Source: an uncultured Actinomycetes bacterium (lineage in GTDB: Bacteria; Actinomycetota; Actinomycetes; Nanopelagicales; Nanopelagicaceae). From it: a stretch of 6,074 nucleotides of DNA. Made by a program: the position numbers and the translations under genes. The notes under the pieces were generated by a model, which was not told the DNA's origin, searched no databases, and was given only the letters and a program-made list of their open reading frames with translations. Location: the NCBI GenBank assembly GCA_903852955.1, contig CAINSH010000150.1:1-6074 (forward strand), written 5' to 3'. Below are positions 1-5,651 of this stretch, one piece after another (the first letter of the stretch is position 1; the number at the start of each line of letters is the position of its first letter).

Positions 1-645
1 CGTGGCAAGAAATGAGTTGGCAGCAACTTTAACTAGTTCTGCAGTTGGTAGATCAGCACGAATCCAAGGAGTTCCAAGTGCAATTATTGACTCATATACT
101 TCTTTCAAGATTACTTCGGCGCGATCATTAGCTACTCCGACAACTAAACGGTTAGGTGTCAAAGTATCTTCAACTGCAAAACCTTCACGTAAGAACTCTG
201 GGTTCCAAGCTAAATCTGCTTGTGGTGCTTTTTTAGCCAACTGCTCGCGAAGAGATTGCGCAGTACCAACTGGAACAGTTGATTTACCAACTACAAGCGA
301 TCCATCTTTTAAATAGGGAGCAATCGCTTCAACTGCAGATCGAACATAAGTTAGATCTGCAGCTAATCCATCTTTGCTTTGGGGAGTACCCACACAGACA
401 AAGTGAACATCAGCATCTTTTACTGCCGAAAAATCTGTCGTAAATGAGAGGCGGCCTGTTTTCATCTCTTGGGCTAGCAAAGTGTCTAGACCTGGTTCAT
501 AAAAAGGTAGCTCGCCATTTTGCAGCATTTCGACTTTATTTGGATCTGTATCAACGCCAATAACAGTAAAACCTAGCGAAGACATACAAGCTGCATGGGT
601 TGCACCTAAGTAACCACAGCCAACCACCGAGAGAGTCAAAGTCAT
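1..645 (-). CDS. ugd: UDP-glucose 6-dehydrogenase, N-terminal part (3' end beyond the left edge)
   Basis: Cytosolic enzyme that oxidises UDP-glucose to UDP-glucuronate with two NAD+, giving the donor for uronic-acid sugars in envelope polymers. I read the frame leftward from ATG at 643-645; it stays open to base 1 (215 residues, about half of the usual 430-450). Seen: Rossmann nucleotide-binding motif GCGYLG at residues 9-14 followed by Asp32, which would bind the NAD ribose; YEPGL at 49-53; VGTPQ at 85-89; STVPVGT at 122-128; NPEFLREG at 148-155, the family hallmark with active-site Glu; and ELVKVAANSF at 203-212 with the conserved Lys206 and Asn210. The catalytic Cys of the family lies further on, outside the window. 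The start is 10 bases after the LCP stop with no clear Shine-Dalgarno, so co-transcription with LCP is likely. NPEFLREG favours UDP-glucose over UDP-ManNAc dehydrogenase. Confidence 0.93.
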   Translation of the reverse strand, partial: MTLTLSVVGCGYLGATHAACMSSLGFTVIGVDTDPNKVEMLQNGELPFYEPGLDTLLAQEMKTGRLSFTTDFSAVKDADVHFVCVGTPQSKDGLAADLTYVRSAVEAIAPYLKDGSLVVGKSTVPVGTAQSLREQLAKKAPQADLAWNPEFLREGFAVEDTLTPNRLVVGVANDRAEVILKEVYESIIALGTPWIRADLPTAELVKVAANSFLAT

Positions 646-655
646 GGGCGTGAGT

Positions 656-1777
656 TTACTTCAGCGCTCCGCATGGATTTTCATCAGCGGTGCGAGTCTT
701 GAACTTATCGATAATGGTGGGAGATGCCGATGGAGATGCCGAAGATGATGCGGAGGGAGATGGGGTAACCAAATCAACTAGTGGTAAATCTTGGCGAATT
801 CGATTAAACAAATCTGGGGCTAACTCTGAATCCCACGTTACTACCGATCCAAGACCCTCGACACGGGCATTTGAATTTCCTAGAGGAATAGTCAGCGTTC
901 GAACTTTAGTCGGCGACAAATTCTTTAGCTGTTTAGCCAAGGTAATTAAATCGTTGCGATTGAGCTGAGAATCAGTTTGCACAGTTGCAATTGCCGCATT
1001 GAAGAAATTAAGTAACTTGATTGGATTGAGCAAAACTCCAGTGCTTGTGACTTTGCGCAGGACCGCGCTCATAAACTGTTGTTGGCGCTGCATACGTCCC
1101 AAGTCGCCCATGCCATCGAAGTCACGAGTTCGAACATATTTAAGCGCTTCTATGCCGCTCAACGTATGTATGCCTGCGCTTAAAACCAAGTGGCTCTTAG
1201 GGTCATCAATATCTTTTTTAGTACAAACCTCAATACCGCCTAGAGCATCGACCATTCCGGCAAAACCTGCAAAACCAATTTCAATGTAGTGATCAATTTT
1301 TACATTTGTTTCAAGTTCAATTGTTTGAATCAATAATGGCGCACCACCCCAAGCGAAAGCGGCGTTAATCTTTCCAAGGGCGGCTGGAACAATAGTATTC
1401 TTATTTAACGATGAGACATGTTCAGGAATTGTGACAAGGGAATCTCGCGGAATTGAAATAATCGTTGCTTTATCGCGTGCCTTGCTTATGTGGACCAATA
1501 ACATCGTGTCTGAACGTGCACCAGCTGCGGTTTGTGTTGTTCCTACACGCAATAATCTGGATTGCTCTTTAGTTAAACCTTCTCGAGTATCAGATCCGAC
1601 GAGTAAGTAATTAAGCGCAGTCGATGGCTTGTCAGGACGTTTTTTGAGTGAGCCAAATACATCCACACGGTTAAGGGCGCTACTAACTTGGCCCAGACCT
1701 AGCCATGAAAAAGCAGACAAGGCGATAACGGCAAGGGAAAGTGAGGTAATAATCCGTATAGGTCGCGTCGCTCTCAC
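656..1777 (-). CDS. LytR-CpsA-Psr (LCP) family cell-wall glycopolymer transferase
   Basis: A 373-residue membrane-anchored extracellular enzyme. The family moves lipid-pyrophosphate-linked polymers onto peptidoglycan. Seen: short basic N-terminus and one membrane segment at about residues 8-30. The LCP core runs from about 56 to 240: LLVGSDTREG (58-67), ARSDTMLLVHI (87-97), SIPRDSLV (108-115), KINAAFAWGG (136-145), a GFAGMVDALGGIEVC block (to 185), YVRTR (214-218) and GRMQRQQQF (227-235). The Arg and Asp residues of these blocks are those expected to bind the pyrophosphate and metal. A second region (about 245-330) resembles the usual LCP C-terminal extension, then a low-complexity Ser/Pro/Ala linker (340-353) and a tail with Cys369. 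The start is GTG at 1775-1777; an in-frame stop at 1787-1789 allows only this start or a much shorter protein. It stands divergent to the glycosyltransferase operon and directly upstream of ugd. The polymer substrate cannot be told. Confidence 0.93.
   Translation of the reverse strand: MRATRPIRIITSLSLAVIALSAFSWLGLGQVSSALNRVDVFGSLKKRPDKPSTALNYLLVGSDTREGLTKEQSRLLRVGTTQTAAGARSDTMLLVHISKARDKATIISIPRDSLVTIPEHVSSLNKNTIVPAALGKINAAFAWGGAPLLIQTIELETNVKIDHYIEIGFAGFAGMVDALGGIEVCTKKDIDDPKSHLVLSAGIHTLSGIEALKYVRTRDFDGMGDLGRMQRQQQFMSAVLRKVTSTGVLLNPIKLLNFFNAAIATVQTDSQLNRNDLITLAKQLKNLSPTKVRTLTIPLGNSNARVEGLGSVVTWDSELAPDLFNRIRQDLPLVDLVTPSPSASSSASPSASPTIIDKFKTRTADENPCGALK
719..760 (-). repeat. Imperfect 12-base tandem repeat encoding the Ser/Pro/Ala linker of the LCP protein
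   Basis: On the plus strand the unit GGAGATGCCGAT/A occurs at 720-731 and 732-743, followed by more degenerate copies to about 760. On the coding strand it gives residues 340-353 of the LCP protein, alternating Ser with Pro and Ala. The segment is probably a flexible extracellular linker between the folded part and the C-terminal tail. Copy number in such runs can change by slippage in steps of four residues without breaking the frame. Confidence 0.6.
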
Positions 1778-1813
1778 CGGGTAAGACTACTTGGACGATA
1801 CGGTGAGGGGGTT
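1778..1813. promoter_or_regulatory. 36-base divergent intergenic region, putative back-to-back promoters
   Basis: This short gap must serve both the LCP-ugd transcript and the glycosyltransferase operon unless promoters lie inside the coding regions. For the minus strand, a TAGTCT hexamer (1784-1789, reverse complement) fits the actinobacterial -10 pattern TAnnnT. It ends six bases before the GTG start, the spacing expected for a leaderless mRNA. For the plus strand, TACGGT at 1799-1804 also fits TAnnnT and lies nine bases before ATG 1814. GAGGGG at 1805-1810 could act as a Shine-Dalgarno sequence instead. No convincing -35 element is visible for either direction. The assignment is by pattern only and TAnnnT is a weak signal. 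Confidence 0.35.
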
Positions 1814-2824
1814 ATGACGACATCAGCAATTGAGTTATATGGCTCACCGAAGCGGGAAATCTCCGTAATCCTGCCAGTTCTCAACGAAGCAAAATATTTA
1901 GAAGAGGCTGTGAATGCGATTGTTGCGCAGGATTTCACAGGATTATTTGAAGTAATTCTGGCAGTTGGACCCTCACATGATGGCACGGAGAAAATTGCAG
2001 CTGCGCTCGCCGCTAAAGATTCCAGAGTTGTCGTGATTTCAAATCCTTCGGGGCGAACTGCAGCTGGATTGAATTTAGCGATTGCTGCATCAAAGTTCTC
2101 AATAATTGTTCGGGTGGATGGACACGCAAAGATTCCCAATAATTATCTTTCACTTATTTTTGAGATTCTAAATCAAAGCGGAGCTGTAAACGTTGGCGGC
2201 ATGATGGCTGCCGAAGGTCACAGCATTTTTGAAAAATCTGTTGCGCGCGCAATGCGTAGTCCGCTAGGAGTTGGGGCTTCTCGTTTTCATACAGGTGGGC
2301 AAGCAGGCGCAGCAGACACTGTCTACCTAGGAGCTTTTAGAAAAGAAGCGTTAATTGCCGCGGGATCCTTTGATGAGAGATTCACACGTGCGCAAGATTG
2401 GGAGTTAAATTTTCGCCTAAGAGCTGCCGGCGGAGTTATTTATTTCGACCCTCGATTAATTGTGACTTACCGTCCTCGTGGAACCGTGAAATCACTGGCT
2501 ATGCAGTATTTTGAATATGGGCGTTGGCGCCGAGTTATTTCGCGCAGACATGAAGGAACAATTAATTACAGATATTTAGCTCCACCATTTACGGTTCTCG
2601 GCGTATCGGCTTCCTTAATTCTAGGAACTCTCATTTCTTCATTCTTTTTTATTCCTGCACTCATTTATGCGCTTTTCATTTTGATTGCATCGGCACGTAT
2701 CGGCAAATCACTTGCAGAGTTTGTCTCTCTGCCACTTATTTTGCTTACTATGCATATGACATGGGGCACTGGCTTTCTAACATCACCAAAGTCATTGGCG
2801 GCTAAGGTAGCCTTACGACCGTGA
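1814..2824 (+). CDS. Family 2 glycosyltransferase, membrane-anchored, ExoA-like
   Basis: A 336-residue inverting glycosyltransferase with a GT-A fold, probably adding a sugar to a lipid-linked glycan on the cytosolic face of the membrane. Seen: SVILPVLNEAKYL (17-29), the typical GT2 opening; DGT (56-58); NPSGRTAAGLNLAI (77-90); RVDGHAKIP (100-108) at the metal/nucleotide-binding position; YLGAFRKEAL (171-180); and GSFDERF followed by QDWELNFRLRAAG (194-206), which holds the acidic catalytic-base region. The C-terminal third is hydrophobic, with two or three membrane segments at about 258-282, 283-295 and 303-320, ending in HMTWGTGFL, as in ExoA-type succinoglycan glycosyltransferases. ATG at 1814 has GAGGGG five bases or fewer upstream. 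The stop overlaps the next start as GTGA. It is the first gene of the plus-strand operon. Donor and acceptor sugars are not predictable; ExoA likeness refers to the family, not to succinoglycan synthesis. Confidence 0.9.
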   Translation: MTTSAIELYGSPKREISVILPVLNEAKYLEEAVNAIVAQDFTGLFEVILAVGPSHDGTEKIAAALAAKDSRVVVISNPSGRTAAGLNLAIAASKFSIIVRVDGHAKIPNNYLSLIFEILNQSGAVNVGGMMAAEGHSIFEKSVARAMRSPLGVGASRFHTGGQAGAADTVYLGAFRKEALIAAGSFDERFTRAQDWELNFRLRAAGGVIYFDPRLIVTYRPRGTVKSLAMQYFEYGRWRRVISRRHEGTINYRYLAPPFTVLGVSASLILGTLISSFFFIPALIYALFILIASARIGKSLAEFVSLPLILLTMHMTWGTGFLTSPKSLAAKVALRP

Positions 2825-3648
2825 GCAACCCGCTGCAGGTATACGAGCCATTTCGTGCTGGCCTGCCGCCGTTAGGTCGTTATTGGAAATCTCTCTGGTC
2901 GCGCCGCACATTTGTCGCTGAATACTCACGTTCTGAACTGCGCGAACAGCATTTTGATTCAGTCTTTGGCCAAATGTGGCTAGTTCTTAATCCTTTGCTT
3001 TTATCTGGCGTCTATTTTTTCCTGATCATCATTATTAGCGGCTCTTCTGATAAAACTAGATATGCACATCTGACTGCGACACTTTTTCTATTTTATCTTG
3101 TTGCGAATTCATTAACAGGTGGCGTGAAATCCGTTACTGCAGGTCAGCGTTTAATCCTTAATACAGCTTTTCCTCGGATTATGTTGCCACTTTCAGCGGT
3201 AGTTATTGCCATATTTAAATTTTTGCCCACTATGGCAGTTTTCTTAGTTATGCGCACAATCTTAGGTCTACCTTTTGATGTAGAAATGTTGTGGGCAGTC
3301 CCAGTTCTGCTCATTGCAATTTTGTTAGCCCTTGGGTTAGCAATTGCGATTTCTTGTATAAATGTTTATTTCAGAGATATCGCAAGTTTCTTGCCGTACT
3401 TAACGCGCACCCTTCTCTACCTTTCGCCAATTCTTTATGAAGCCGTGGATCTAAAGCCCACACTAAAAACAATTGAGCTATTTAACCCACTGTTTCCACT
3501 TTTAGATAGTTGGTCACGCGCTCTTGTCCATGGTCAAGTTCCACTGATGTCGAACTTATTAATTTCGTTGGCATGGGCAGTCGGTATCTTTATTATCGGA
3601 ACTTATTTTTTCCTTTCAAGGGAGCGTGAATTTGCTGTCCGCCTCTAA
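2821..3648 (+). CDS. ABC-2 type polysaccharide exporter, permease subunit (Wzm/TagG type)
   Basis: A 275-residue integral membrane protein, the channel half of a transporter that moves lipid-linked polysaccharide or teichoic-acid-type polymers out of the cytosol. Seen: an amphipathic N-terminus with FVAEYSRSELREQHF (31-45) and GQMWLVLNPLL (50-60), typical of the interface helix and first membrane segment of this family. Hydrophobic segments lie at about 53-73, 83-100, 122-147, 157-182, a shorter one at 188-206, and 246-265. FRDI at 184-187, SPILYE at 202-207 and FNPLFPLLDSWSRAL at 221-235 match conserved blocks of Wzm/TagG permeases. The length is close to the usual 260-280. The start is GTG at 2821, overlapping the glycosyltransferase stop by four bases (GTGA), with only a weak AAGG at 2804-2807, so reinitiation by the upstream ribosome is likely. 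The ATPase gene overlaps its 3' end. The exact cargo is unknown. Confidence 0.92.
   Translation: MSNPLQVYEPFRAGLPPLGRYWKSLWSRRTFVAEYSRSELREQHFDSVFGQMWLVLNPLLLSGVYFFLIIIISGSSDKTRYAHLTATLFLFYLVANSLTGGVKSVTAGQRLILNTAFPRIMLPLSAVVIAIFKFLPTMAVFLVMRTILGLPFDVEMLWAVPVLLIAILLALGLAIAISCINVYFRDIASFLPYLTRTLLYLSPILYEAVDLKPTLKTIELFNPLFPLLDSWSRALVHGQVPLMSNLLISLAWAVGIFIIGTYFFLSREREFAVRL
3618..3624 (+). promoter_or_regulatory. Shine-Dalgarno sequence AAGGGAG for the ABC ATPase
   Basis: This is the strongest ribosome-binding site in the window, lying inside the permease coding region. It is one base from GTG at 3626, too close for normal initiation, but seven bases from the in-frame TTG at 3632. The spacing therefore supports TTG 3632 as the true start of the ATPase, making it two residues shorter than the longest reading. 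Confidence 0.5.
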
Positions 3649-4429
3649 TACCCACAAGACCAATGAGATTGCAGTATCTGTACGAAACCTTGGTCTTACA
3701 TACACGACTGCAATTGATCGCAGACCAACGTTAAAGGCTCGGGCTAAGGCTTTAGGTCGTGGTTCAAAACAAACGCGTGTTATTCGCGCGCTTGATCAAG
3801 TAAATCTTGACGTTGAATATGGACAGGTTTTAGGTGTAATCGGAACAAATGGCGCAGGTAAATCATCACTCATGCGTGTAATTGCCGGAATTTTGCCACC
3901 GACACAAGGTCGCGTAGAGGTGTACGGAAGTGTAAGTACATTGTTAGCACTTGGTGTTGGCTTTAATCCATCAATGTCGGGGCGGGACAACGTTTATTTA
4001 GGTGGTTTAGCTGCAGGTATGTCACGCGATGAAATCGACAGTCACTTTGAAGAAATCGCCAATTTCTCTGAACTAGAAGATGCCATAGATGCACCTATGC
4101 GAACATATTCCTCGGGAATGTTCGCGCGCTTGGCATTTTCTGTTGCGGCAACTGTGCGCCCAGATATTTTAATTGTTGACGAAGCCTTAAGTACAGGTGA
4201 TGCCAAATTTAAAGAGAAGTCACTTAACCGTATTAAAGAACTACGTAGTGATGATCGTGCCTTGATTTTGGTTAGCCATGCAATGGCCACACTTCGCGAT
4301 GTTTGCAACGATGTAGCGTGGTTACATAAAGGCAAACTCATTCAGCGCGGTGAACCAAACAAAACTATCGATGCGTATCAAGAGTTTTTGCAGGTAGGAA
4401 AGAGCGCAGCCATCGATGAGGATGTCTAA
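3626..4429 (+). CDS. ABC transporter ATP-binding subunit for polysaccharide export (Wzt/TagH type)
   Basis: A 267-residue cytosolic ATPase that powers the adjacent permease. Seen: Walker A GTNGAGKSS (73-81), a loop GVGFNPSMSGRDNVYLGG (110-127) specific to polysaccharide and teichoic-acid exporters, signature motif YSSGM (161-165), Walker B ILIVDEA (181-187) with Asp185 and the catalytic Glu186, D-loop LSTGDA (188-193) and switch-loop His in SHAM (217-220). The Q-loop position is Asn114 rather than Gln, a kind of change I recall in this subfamily. About 55 residues precede the core, including a basic RPTLKARAKALGRG stretch (33-46) also usual for TagH/Wzt. There is no extra C-terminal glycan-binding domain as in O-antigen Wzt, so the pair resembles TagGH or the mycobacterial galactan exporter more. 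The listed start is GTG 3626; TTG 3632 is better placed from AAGGGAG. It overlaps the permease by 17-23 bases and the next gene by 14. Confidence 0.93.
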   Translation: MNLLSASNTHKTNEIAVSVRNLGLTYTTAIDRRPTLKARAKALGRGSKQTRVIRALDQVNLDVEYGQVLGVIGTNGAGKSSLMRVIAGILPPTQGRVEVYGSVSTLLALGVGFNPSMSGRDNVYLGGLAAGMSRDEIDSHFEEIANFSELEDAIDAPMRTYSSGMFARLAFSVAATVRPDILIVDEALSTGDAKFKEKSLNRIKELRSDDRALILVSHAMATLRDVCNDVAWLHKGKLIQRGEPNKTIDAYQEFLQVGKSAAIDEDV

Positions 4430-5651
4430 GTTTTTTGCAGTTCTTTTAGTAGTTTTAACCACGTTAATTCCTGACGCACATGCAGTTGATGCACCAGCTT
4501 CATTCAGTTTTCAAGGTTCGGGTTATGGTCACGGAGTGGGCTTGAGCCAAATGGGCGCACGTTCAATGGCGCTAAATGGAAAAACTTCAATTGAGATTTT
4601 GCAGTATTACTTTAAGGATATTCAGATTGAAAGTATTGATGATTCAAAGTTAGTTCGAATAAACATCGGCCACTTACTTTCAACAGCAAAAATATCTAGT
4701 GCCACAAAAGATAGTTTAATCTCGGTTTACTCAGGTGACATTGCGGATAAAACAGATGTGCCCCCAGTTAGTCATGGCACTTCAGTTAATCTCTCAATTC
4801 TTGGATCTTCAGTGTTAATTAAGGCTGCTAACGGAAAAGCCACTCCTATAACTCACCTAAATAAAATCTTTACTCTCAGGTGGAGCAGAACTCGATATCT
4901 TGCCGGTCCAGATTCAATTGTTTCTGTTACTCACTCGGGCACAACTCAAAAATTTCGCTACGGGCAAATCCAGGTCAAAGCGGTCAAATCAGTTTCTGGT
5001 TATCGGTTAGAAGTCACCAACTCCGTGCGATTAGCCGATGAATATTTATGGGGAGTTAGTGAAATGCCTTCATATTGGCCAGTTGCTGCCCTTGAAGCGC
5101 AAGCAATTGCATCTCGTTCTTATGCATTAAGTAAGGCTGGGATCTATAAGAATGCTTGCGATTGCCAACTATATGGTGGAATTTCCGATCAAAGTTTTAT
5201 CGGATATGCCAAAGAAATTGAGAAGAAGTATGGAGTTATTTGGAAAGAAACAGTTACTAGAACAGCTGGCTTAACGCTTACACAAGCAGGCTTGCCGATA
5301 ACGGCATATTTCTCCTCATCAACAGGTGGCAAAACAGAGTCAGCAGTAAATGCTTGGGGTAGCAATAAGGCATATACGCAAATTGTTGATGACCCGGGAT
5401 CATTGGATTTAGTTCTCAATCCACGATTTGTTTCATGGTCGCGAGAAGTTCCTCAAAATGTTGTAGCCACAGCATTTTTACTTCCTGATGTCGTAACTTT
5501 AGAAATCTTAAGTAAAAACGAAAGTGGCACGGTTGCACAGATTCGAGCAACATCTAGTAGCGGAATTCAAGCGGTCTTGCGCGGAGAAGCATTTAGAAGC
5601 AGAACAAAGATTCCATCAGCTTGGTTTGATCTAGTTAGCGTGCAAAATTGA
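4416..5651 (+). CDS. Secreted SpoIID/LytB-domain protein, probable peptidoglycan lytic transglycosylase
   Basis: A 411-residue exported protein. The SpoIID family cleaves peptidoglycan glycan strands. Seen: a signal peptide (Lys5, hydrophobic 6-18, AHA at 21-23, cleavage likely before Val24); an N-terminal module [16 protein letters not shown] (34-49) followed by [13 protein letters not shown] (54-66); a spacer of about 130 residues with weak beta-strand character; and the SpoIID core: [21 protein letters not shown] (205-225), whose Glu216 aligns with the proposed catalytic Glu, then [13 protein letters not shown] (226-238), a CDC pair at 248-250, DQSFIGY (258-264), [14 protein letters not shown] (296-309) and VDDPGSLD (324-331). 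The last 80 residues are unassigned. In Bacillus SpoIID the GHGVG block comes at the C-terminus; here it leads. The start is ATG 4416, overlapping the ATPase stop; ATG 4422 is an alternative and would also keep the signal peptide. It overlaps dapD tail to tail. A role outside sporulation is inferred from the lineage. Confidence 0.88.
   Translation: MRMSKFFAVLLVVLTTLIPDAHAVDAPASFSFQGSGYGHGVGLSQMGARSMALNGKTSIEILQYYFKDIQIESIDDSKLVRINIGHLLSTAKISSATKDSLISVYSGDIADKTDVPPVSHGTSVNLSILGSSVLIKAANGKATPITHLNKIFTLRWSRTRYLAGPDSIVSVTHSGTTQKFRYGQIQVKAVKSVSGYRLEVTNSVRLADEYLWGVSEMPSYWPVAALEAQAIASRSYALSKAGIYKNACDCQLYGGISDQSFIGYAKEIEKKYGVIWKETVTRTAGLTLTQAGLPITAYFSSSTGGKTESAVNAWGSNKAYTQIVDDPGSLDLVLNPRFVSWSREVPQNVVATAFLLPDVVTLEILSKNESGTVAQIRATSSSGIQAVLRGEAFRSRTKIPSAWFDLVSVQN

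Noticed and set aside
2..316. Plus-strand open frame of 104 codons at the left edge
   Set aside because: It is antisense to ugd, whose minus-strand frame shows NPEFLREG and other family motifs over the same bases; the plus-strand translation has no recognisable features.
690..1289. Two plus-strand open frames (690-968 and 999-1289)
   Set aside because: Both lie wholly antisense to the LCP gene. The Asp/Gly/Ala-rich start of the first is just the complement of the Ser/Pro/Ala repeat.
1774..2139. Minus-strand 121-codon open frame opposite the glycosyltransferase start
   Set aside because: It is antisense to the conserved GT2 N-terminal motifs and would overlap the LCP start; the translation shows no domain or signal sequence.
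3796..4341. Minus-strand open frames (3796-3990 and 4042-4341) opposite the ABC ATPase
   Set aside because: They are shadows of the Walker A, signature and Walker B coding regions, with no features of their own.
5189..5419. Minus-strand 76-codon open frame opposite the SpoIID-type gene
   Set aside because: Antisense to conserved SpoIID motifs; no initiation signal or recognisable product.
4416..5651. SpoIID similarity taken as evidence of sporulation
   Set aside because: SpoIID/LytB-domain proteins are widespread in non-sporulating bacteria; no other sporulation gene is present and the neighbours concern wall polymer export.
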